Below, in pieces: positions 57,711-64,000 of a stretch of 64,000 bases of DNA. Source of the stretch: an uncultured Clostridia bacterium (lineage in GTDB: Bacteria > Bacillota > Clostridia > Oscillospirales > Acutalibacteraceae); assembly GCA_947168445.1 (NCBI GenBank), contig CAMVLW010000001.1, forward strand, positions 37,603 through 101,602, written 5' to 3'. The translations under genes and the position numbers were made by a program. Below the pieces are notes generated by a model, which was not told the DNA's origin, made no database searches, and saw only the letters and a list, made by a program, of their open reading frames with translations. How positions within the stretch are numbered: the first letter of the stretch is position 1; each line of letters begins with the position of its first letter.

Positions 57711-58385
57711 TTAGTTCTCCGAGAAATAAACCTGATAGCCGACTTCGCCGTTTCCGTAAACGATATAGAAGGAGCGCGGCGCTTTGGTTTCTTCATTCCA
57801 TTCAAGCACGGTGATGTTCATGTTGCGGTCATAGATATAGGTCGCCTTTACCTCGCCGTTCTCAACCAAATACTCACCCGAATCCACGCCGGTGCTGCCA
57901 ATGGTGTCGGTAAAGGTGCCGTCGTCGTTAAAGGTCAGCACGCCGCCGGGATAGGTAGCGCCGAACACGTCGCGCAGGCTGGCGCTTTCGCCGGTCTCCA
58001 AATCAATGACCTCGCCGCTGGGAATGTAGCTTGCGTTAAAGTAAGTAACGGAGCTGCCTTCCTCGGTGGGAATGTTAATGTCCATCGTGGTTTCCGGCTC
58101 GTCGGAATGTGAAGGTGTTTCTGTGGTGGTCTCCTGCGGAGCGTCAGCGGCAGCGGTCGTTGCCGGTGCCTGTTCCGACGGTGCGGTTGCCGCAGAGGAG
58201 GAAGCGGGAACGGTAGTGGCAGCCGTTGCGGCAGTTGTCGCTGTCGTCTGCTGACTCTGATTGCGGTTTCTTGTAAGGATAAAGAACGCGCCTGTTCCGG
58301 CAATCACCAGAACCAGTACAATGCTGATGATAATAATCAAAGGTTTTTTGGAGCCGCTTGAGGGCGCCGCATGTTTTCCTGCCAT
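57711..58385 (-). CDS. Single-TM protein with Thr/Ala/Ser-rich linker and small domain resembling the 57222-57707 product
   Basis: TM KPLIIIISIVLVLVIAGTGAFFIL, linker TTATTAATAATTVPASSSAATAPSE, GVLTFNDDGTFTDTIG...SGEYLVENGEVKATYIYD. Confidence 0.7.
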   Translation of the reverse strand: MAGKHAAPSSGSKKPLIIIISIVLVLVIAGTGAFFILTRNRNQSQQTTATTAATAATTVPASSSAATAPSEQAPATTAAADAPQETTTETPSHSDEPETTMDINIPTEEGSSVTYFNASYIPSGEVIDLETGESASLRDVFGATYPGGVLTFNDDGTFTDTIGSTGVDSGEYLVENGEVKATYIYDRNMNITVLEWNEETKAPRSFYIVYGNGEVGYQVYFSEN

Positions 58386-59342
58386 TTAAACTTCCTCGCT
58401 TTCTTGCTTTAATTTGACAATGACGCTTTTTTTCATCATTCTGCCGTTAAAATAAATATACTCATCATCGGGAACCGACTCGTCGATTTCAAAGTTTTTC
58501 AGCGCTTCCTTCATTTCGTCCTTTGCGGCGGGCTTTACGCCGGTTTTCGTTTCCTGAATCTTGGCGTCAATCGCCTCCGCCCGCGAGGACTTGTCCGTAA
58601 TCATCTGATACATGCGCTCATAAACCGCTGAATGGATGATGAAGGACGCGATTGACGGCACCAGCACCGCCGCAAGAATCACCGTCACGATCACCACCGC
58701 CACGGGGCTGCCGTAGCAGGCAATCAAAAGGGTGGTAGACACGACAAAAACCAGCAGCAGACCGAGCAGCGCGATAAAGTTCTTCTTCAATTCGCCGTAG
58801 CTCATCAGCAGGCTGTTTTTGTAGATATACTTCATCGGAATGTCAAACGTCACCGTCATGGCGGGAATATAGAAGAACATGAAGGTGAAAAAGAGAATGA
58901 CAATCACGCTGATAATCAGCGGACCGACAAAGAGCGTGCTCTGACTGAGCAGGCGGATATACAGCGAAACGGAAACGTAGCTGAACACAACCGCCGCATA
59001 AAAAATCACGCCGTGCACCAAAAAGCGCAGAAAGTTTTCCTTTACCGCGCCGAAAAAGGTGCGGACAACCGGAACTCTTTCCTCACCGAGCACCATTTTT
59101 GCGGTGATTTTGACAACGCCCGCATAAAAGGGAAACACGGGAATCACCATGAGCAGCTGCACCAAAACAGCGTAATCCGAGCTGATACCGAACAAAACTG
59201 TCAACCACCAGAACAGCGCAAAAAACGCGCCCAGCGGAACCGCAAACAACAGATTGGTCAGCATCAGCCGCGGAAAATTGCGGAATAAGTTTGAAAACAC
59301 CGCGGCAATCGGCAAGGTGTCTTTTGGGGTTTGCGAAGCCAT
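58386..59342 (-). CDS. Multi-pass membrane protein (YesL/DUF624-like), function unknown
   Basis: Six or so hydrophobic segments; hydrophilic C-terminal tail; clustered with small TM proteins. Confidence 0.6.
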   Translation of the reverse strand: MASQTPKDTLPIAAVFSNLFRNFPRLMLTNLLFAVPLGAFFALFWWLTVLFGISSDYAVLVQLLMVIPVFPFYAGVVKITAKMVLGEERVPVVRTFFGAVKENFLRFLVHGVIFYAAVVFSYVSVSLYIRLLSQSTLFVGPLIISVIVILFFTFMFFYIPAMTVTFDIPMKYIYKNSLLMSYGELKKNFIALLGLLLVFVVSTTLLIACYGSPVAVVIVTVILAAVLVPSIASFIIHSAVYERMYQMITDKSSRAEAIDAKIQETKTGVKPAAKDEMKEALKNFEIDESVPDDEYIYFNGRMMKKSVIVKLKQESEEV

Positions 59343-59372
59343 TTGTACCTCCTGTGCCGCGGCATTGCACGG

Positions 59373-60032
59373 CTAAAATTGAAAGGTTCCCGCAAAGAGC
59401 GTCCACAACAGCGTGTCAAGCAGGGACGCGAAAAAGGTTGTCAGAAGCGCCGACAAAAAGCGGGAACTGAACGAAAAGAATTCCTGCCGCGGGGTGAGGA
59501 CAGGAGCCGCCTTTTGCAGCAGACCGCAAAAAGCGCGCTTGGAATAGCGAAACGCTCCCGCGCCGAAGCGCACCAGCGTAACGCAAAACAAAAAGGTTCC
59601 GGGCAAGAGCACCAGCAAATAAAAGCCTGCGCCGCTCAGCGAATGAGACAGGCACAAAAAGCCCGCCGTCACGCCTGTTCCGAAGCCCTTGAACGCAATC
59701 AGCGCCATCAAAAACGGAATTCCCCACGCGGCAATGCCGAAAAGATAGCAGCAGAGCAAAAAGAGAAAATCCGACGCAAAGCAAGCGCAAAAGATTCCGA
59801 AGGGTCCCTGCCCCAGCCTTGCGTCAAGATTGGTTGTAAAGAGAAAATCAAGCGAGCGCAGTGTTTGCGCGTCCGCGTTGCGGGCATAAATCACGCCCAG
59901 CGTCAAGCCGCCCGTCAGCAGCGCCGCAAACAGAAAATAGATTCCGTAGCGCTTCATCAAACGGCGCAAATCGGGCACGCGCAGCCGCTGCCTGTTGGGG
60001 AGTCCGAGGGATAACACAATACCTTTCATCAA
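59373..60032 (-). CDS. Stage II sporulation protein M (SpoIIM)-like membrane protein
   Basis: LMKRYGIYFLFAALLTGGLTLGVIYARN..., GIPFLMALIAFKGFGTGVTAGFL, LTPRQEFFSFSSRFLSALLTTFFASLLDTLL. Confidence 0.65.
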   Translation of the reverse strand: MMKGIVLSLGLPNRQRLRVPDLRRLMKRYGIYFLFAALLTGGLTLGVIYARNADAQTLRSLDFLFTTNLDARLGQGPFGIFCACFASDFLFLLCCYLFGIAAWGIPFLMALIAFKGFGTGVTAGFLCLSHSLSGAGFYLLVLLPGTFLFCVTLVRFGAGAFRYSKRAFCGLLQKAAPVLTPRQEFFSFSSRFLSALLTTFFASLLDTLLWTLFAGTFQF

Positions 60033-60095
60033 AACATTCCTTTCTTTAGCGGGTTGTCCGTACTAAAGAATATGCGGAAGGTGAAAGGGATATAC

Positions 60096-60893
60096 TTACT
60101 TTCCGAGCTCCTCGGCGCGCTTGGTGCAGGCGTCCATTGCGTCGTGAACCGCCTCGGTAAAGCCGTGTTCTCTGAGCTTGTCGAGCGCCGCAATGGTGGT
60201 GCCGCCCTTAGAGCTGACCTTCTGAATCAGCACCTCGGGGGTGTCGCCGCTCTCGCGCAGCATTGCCGCCGAGCCTTCCAGCGTGGCGCAAATCAAATTC
60301 ATCGCCTTTGCGCGGTCAATTCCCTGCTCCGCGGCATAGTCCGCCATTGCCTGCGCAAAAAGATAGATATAAGCGGGGCTGCTGCCGTTAACGGCGATAA
60401 TCTCGTTCATGTGCTCCTCTGTGATGTACTCGCACACGCCGCTGCCCGCGAACATGTCATAGACCACCTGCTTGTTTTCGGCGGTGATGTTCTCGGACGG
60501 ACAGAGCGCCGAAGCGCCCTTTTTGAGAAGCAAGGGCGTGTTGGGCATGACCCTGACGACAGGACAGGAGCAGCCGAGCGCCTGCTGCACATAGGCAATG
60601 GAAATTCCCGCCGCAATGGAAACAAAGGTTTTTTCCTCTGTGACAGAAGGCTTGATTTCTTCGAGCACTTCAAGGTAATTCTGCGGCTTGACAGCGAGCA
60701 CAATGATGTCGCTGTTGTTCACTGCCTCCGGCGAGGAAGCGTAAACCGAAACGCCCATTTCGCGCATAGCCGCGCGTTTTTCCTCGCTCAAATCAAACAC
60801 GCCGAGATTTTCAGCGGTGTTGTTTTGGGCAATCAAGCCCTTGATAATCGCGGTCGCCATGTTGCCCGCGCCGATAAATCCTATTTTTTTCAT
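60096..60893 (-). CDS. proC: Pyrroline-5-carboxylate reductase
   Basis: KKIGFIGAGNMATAIIKGLI, VLAVKPQNYLEVL, VVRVMPNTPLLLKKGASALCPSE, SSKGGTTIAALDKL. Confidence 0.96.
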   Translation of the reverse strand: MKKIGFIGAGNMATAIIKGLIAQNNTAENLGVFDLSEEKRAAMREMGVSVYASSPEAVNNSDIIVLAVKPQNYLEVLEEIKPSVTEEKTFVSIAAGISIAYVQQALGCSCPVVRVMPNTPLLLKKGASALCPSENITAENKQVVYDMFAGSGVCEYITEEHMNEIIAVNGSSPAYIYLFAQAMADYAAEQGIDRAKAMNLICATLEGSAAMLRESGDTPEVLIQKVSSKGGTTIAALDKLREHGFTEAVHDAMDACTKRAEELGK

Positions 60894-60905
60894 AACAATC
60901 CTTCC

Positions 60906-63900
60906 TTATCCGATGCCGAAGCTGCTGTTGTTGGCACATCTGAAATACATGCCGTATTTATTGAACTCGCCGTCGCACTCATAGTCGCCGTAGAAGAACA
61001 TTTCCACTTCGTCAACGCGGCGGGTCAGCAAGCCCCAATAGCACTCGCCCGCGGCGTGGTGGTATTGCAGGAAGCGCGTGGTAAAGGCGCTCTTGTTGAT
61101 ATTGTTCAAATCCCTGCTGCCGCCGGTGGCGGTTGCGGTGGCGTAATCGGAATAAATATACCCGGTGGTGCCGTCTGACAGCTGAATCCTGTACCAGTGG
61201 GAGCTGTAGAGCGTCGCGTCAACAAAGGTGAAGGCTGTGCCCTCGTCCATTGTAGTGACAACACTGTAGCTTGTGCCCGCGCCGCTGCGCAGGTTGACAT
61301 AATCCGTGTTGACATAGCCTGCGCCGCCCGCCTTGACGGTGCCGGTTCCGGAAGAGCCTGTGTTGAGCAGCAGGCTGGAAAGCTGCGAGTCGCTTGTAAG
61401 CGCATAGGCGCCGACATTGTAGGCAAAGCACACCAGCGCGTCAAACTGCTGCTGATTAAAGCGGATACTGTTTGAGGTTAAGAACTGGTTGGTTCTGGTG
61501 GTATAGGGACCGTAGTTGACGGTCTGACAAAGATATGCGTAAGCCTCGTTTTTGGTGAGGTGGTTGTAGAACTGCTCGTTGCGCGTTACCACCTTGCCGT
61601 GACCGACCGTGGGGTCGTCGGTGATGTAGTCGGCGGTGACGTCGGGCAAAAAGCCCTCAAACAGCGCAATCAGCTGAATCACTTCGTCGCTTGCGCGGCG
61701 CTCGCCTAAAACAGTGGTGGTTTTATTGGTGGAATTGGTAACGAAAACCTCTCCCTCACCGTTTTCCGCTGTGGTCGCGTAGTTGGTAGAGGCGGTTTTG
61801 GAATATGCCTTGACCGTCCACTTGCCCGAAGCGCCGAGTGTGGCGGAGCCTGTCCAGATGTAATAATTGCCGTCCTTGACCTTGCTTGTCGCGTCAACGG
61901 TCACGCTGTTGGAGCCGTTGGTGGCGGTGAACCGCACGGCGGTGCGCTGCTGGTCGGTAATTGCCTTAAACGTGACCTTGGAATTCAGCGGCGCCGAGTT
62001 GGGCGACGCATAAACAAAGCGAATGTTATCGGGAGCGGTAACGTGAATCAGACAGCTTGACGAGCCGTAGGAGGTATTGGCATGAATGGTGACATAGCCC
62101 TCCGCCTTGGTGTCTACAATGCCTTTTCCGTCAACAGAGGTCACGGTTGCAATTGAACTGTTGGACGTTCCCCAGCTTACATAATCGTCAGCCTCCAGCA
62201 CAATCGACTTTCCGCAAGGCACATTGACGCTCGTCAGCGAAATGCCGGAGCTGTAGCCGGACGACACCGTAACGGTGCACGAAGCGCTTGAAACGCTGTT
62301 TGACGCGGTGATGGTGACGGTTCCTGTCGCCTTGGCGGTGACAACGCCATATGCGCTGACCGTCGCGATCGCAATATTAGAGCTTGTCCATGTGGCGGTG
62401 GTGGAGCCGGTCATGCCGATGGCATACTGCGTGCCGGTATAGACTCTCGCGGAGGAAACATTCAGCTTGATGTTGCCGACAACGGGCGCGGTGCTCTTGG
62501 TGACTGTCACCAAGCAGGTAGACGCGCCGCTTGACGTGTAAGCGCTGATGGTGGCATAGCCCTCAGACTTTCCGGTGACAACGCCGGAGGCGCTGACGGT
62601 GCAGACGTTGGTGTTGGACGAGAACCAACTCACGCCGCTTGTTTTGGCGGTGAGCGTGGTGGTTTTGCCCGCCTCCACTGTCACGGACGCCTTTGAGATT
62701 CCTGTGGATACGCCGGATTTAACCCTAAACACACAGGATTCCGCCGCGCCCTGCTGAGAAACGGTAATCGTCGCCGTGCCGGTTGACTTGGCGGTCACAA
62801 CGCCGTTGGTGTCAACCGCAGCGACAGAAGGATTGCTGCTTGTCCAAACAGGGTCGTCGGCGCCTGTCTGCCACAGGGCATACTGACAGCCGACATAGGT
62901 TGTTGCCGTGCTGCGGCACAGCGTAATATTCGGAGCGGGCGGCACAGTGACATAATCGCTCTTGACATAGCCCTGCAACCCGTTTTCGGTTTCCACATGA
63001 TACCAGCCGTCGCCGTAAAGGGTTTGGCTGAGGAGATAAAGCTCGGTATCCTTGGTCAGCGTGGTCAGCACGCTGTAGCTTGTTCCGGCGCCGCTGCGCA
63101 TATTGACATAGCTTTCGTTGATATATCCCATGACGGGCGCAAGCTCCGCCGTCGCCTCTGTCACCTGCACCAAACAGGTGGAAGCGCCGTTTGAAGTGTA
63201 TGCGCTGATGGTCGCGTAGCCAATCGCCTTGGCGCTGACAACGCCCGAAGCGCTGACGGTGCAGACGTTGGTGTTTGAGGAAAACCAGTTCACACTCTGC
63301 TTGGCGGTAAGGGGCGCGGTTTTGCCGACCTCAACCTTAATGGAGGAATTGGAAATGCCTGTCGGATTTGCCGCAAGCACCTTAATCACGCAGCTTGCGG
63401 AATACCCGCCTTCGGAAGCGGTAATCGTCGCGCTGCCCGCCGCCTTTGCGGTGACAACGCCGTTACTGTCAACCGTGGCGACAGAAGAATTTGAACTGCT
63501 CCATGACGGACTGTTCGCGCCTGTTTGCCACAGAGCGTACTGACAGCCGGCATAGGTTGTCGCCGTGCTGCGGCACATTTTGATTTTGGATTCCGCGACA
63601 ACCTGCACCAGACAGGTAGAAGCGCCGTTTGAGGTATAGGCGCTGATGGTCGCGTAACCGACCGCCTTTGCCGTAACAACGCCGGAAGCGCTGACGGTGC
63701 AGACGTTGGTATTGGAGGAGAACCAATTCACACTCTGCTTGGCGGTCAGAGAAGCGGTTTTGCCGACCTCAACCGTCACAGAGGGCGTGGAGATTCCCGT
63801 GGGATTTGCCGCCAGCACCTTAATCACACAGCTTGCGGACGAGCCGTTTTCGGACGCGGTAATGGTCGCGCTGCCGGTTCCCTTTGCGGTGACAACGCCG

Positions 63901-64000
63901 TTGCCGTCAACCGTTGCGACTGCGGTGTTGGAGCTGTTCCAAGAAGGACTGCCCGCGCCTGTCTGCCACAAGGCGTACTGACAGCCAACATAGGTGGTTG
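60906..64000 (-). CDS. Large secreted protein with BIG2 Ig-like repeats, two SH3b domains and GH24-type lysozyme domain (5' end beyond right edge)
   Basis: Repeated ATVDxNGVVTAKxxGxATITAS...; SH3b SYVNMRSGAGTSYSVLTTL and DYVNLRSGAGTSYSVVTTM; lysozyme ALFEGFLPDVTADYITDDPTVGHGKVV...RFNQQQFDALVCFAYNVGAYAL; frame open to edge. Confidence 0.9.
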   Translation of the reverse strand, partial: TTYVGCQYALWQTGAGSPSWNSSNTAVATVDGNGVVTAKGTGSATITASENGSSASCVIKVLAANPTGISTPSVTVEVGKTASLTAKQSVNWFSSNTNVCTVSASGVVTAKAVGYATISAYTSNGASTCLVQVVAESKIKMCRSTATTYAGCQYALWQTGANSPSWSSSNSSVATVDSNGVVTAKAAGSATITASEGGYSASCVIKVLAANPTGISNSSIKVEVGKTAPLTAKQSVNWFSSNTNVCTVSASGVVSAKAIGYATISAYTSNGASTCLVQVTEATAELAPVMGYINESYVNMRSGAGTSYSVLTTLTKDTELYLLSQTLYGDGWYHVETENGLQGYVKSDYVTVPPAPNITLCRSTATTYVGCQYALWQTGADDPVWTSSNPSVAAVDTNGVVTAKSTGTATITVSQQGAAESCVFRVKSGVSTGISKASVTVEAGKTTTLTAKTSGVSWFSSNTNVCTVSASGVVTGKSEGYATISAYTSSGASTCLVTVTKSTAPVVGNIKLNVSSARVYTGTQYAIGMTGSTTATWTSSNIAIATVSAYGVVTAKATGTVTITASNSVSSASCTVTVSSGYSSGISLTSVNVPCGKSIVLEADDYVSWGTSNSSIATVTSVDGKGIVDTKAEGYVTIHANTSYGSSSCLIHVTAPDNIRFVYASPNSAPLNSKVTFKAITDQQRTAVRFTATNGSNSVTVDATSKVKDGNYYIWTGSATLGASGKWTVKAYSKTASTNYATTAENGEGEVFVTNSTNKTTTVLGERRASDEVIQLIALFEGFLPDVTADYITDDPTVGHGKVVTRNEQFYNHLTKNEAYAYLCQTVNYGPYTTRTNQFLTSNSIRFNQQQFDALVCFAYNVGAYALTSDSQLSSLLLNTGSSGTGTVKAGGAGYVNTDYVNLRSGAGTSYSVVTTMDEGTAFTFVDATLYSSHWYRIQLSDGTTGYIYSDYATATATGGSRDLNNINKSAFTTRFLQYHHAAGECYWGLLTRRVDEVEMFFYGDYECDGEFNKYGMYFRCANNSSFGIG
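62575..64000. repeat. Near-identical BIG2-domain coding repeats
   Basis: GCGCTGACGGTGCAGACGTTGGTGTT-type segment at 62590, 63250 and 63688; last two are 438 bp (146 codons) apart with long flanking identity. Confidence 0.85.

Noticed and set aside
60906-64000. Phage lysozyme as evidence for a prophage
   Set aside because: No holin, terminase, capsid, tail or integrase ORFs nearby; domain sits in a BIG2/SH3b surface protein.

Overview
The window looks like a ~64 kb chromosomal segment from a Gram-positive, endospore-former-related Clostridia genome (Ruminococcaceae/Oscillospiraceae-like; this is inference from gene order, a dockerin protein, and YunB- and SpoIIM-like proteins). Most genes are on the minus strand. 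Conserved housekeeping blocks are: hlyD-like/miaA/mutL/mutS/ylbF/miaB; efp/pepP/aroQ/rpsU/leuS/rsfS/nadD-yqeK/yhbY/rdgB/ftsY/smc/radical SAM/rnc/plsX/trmFO/topA/dprA/rlmB; infC-rpmI-rplT; and rpsO-pnp. Accessory content includes: a teichoic-acid or alditol-phosphate operon with two IspD/TarI-type cytidylyltransferases (30.5-36.7 kb); a CobW-type GTPase with a long His/Asp/Glu metal-binding linker; a VTC-domain/DUF4956 pair divergent from an OmpR-type two-component system, with 11-bp phased direct repeats between them; a dockerin protein next to a membrane-bound LuxR regulator with a 12-bp-arm palindrome between them; secreted/membrane protein clusters; and the C-terminal part of a large BIG2/SH3b/GH24-lysozyme surface protein running off the right edge. 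The least explained sequence is a tandem array of three 95-bp structured repeats between rpsO and pnp (52.58-52.87 kb). No tRNA, rRNA, CRISPR array, prophage or transposase was recognised. All product calls come from reading the translated ORFs and recalling family motifs; no database search was run.
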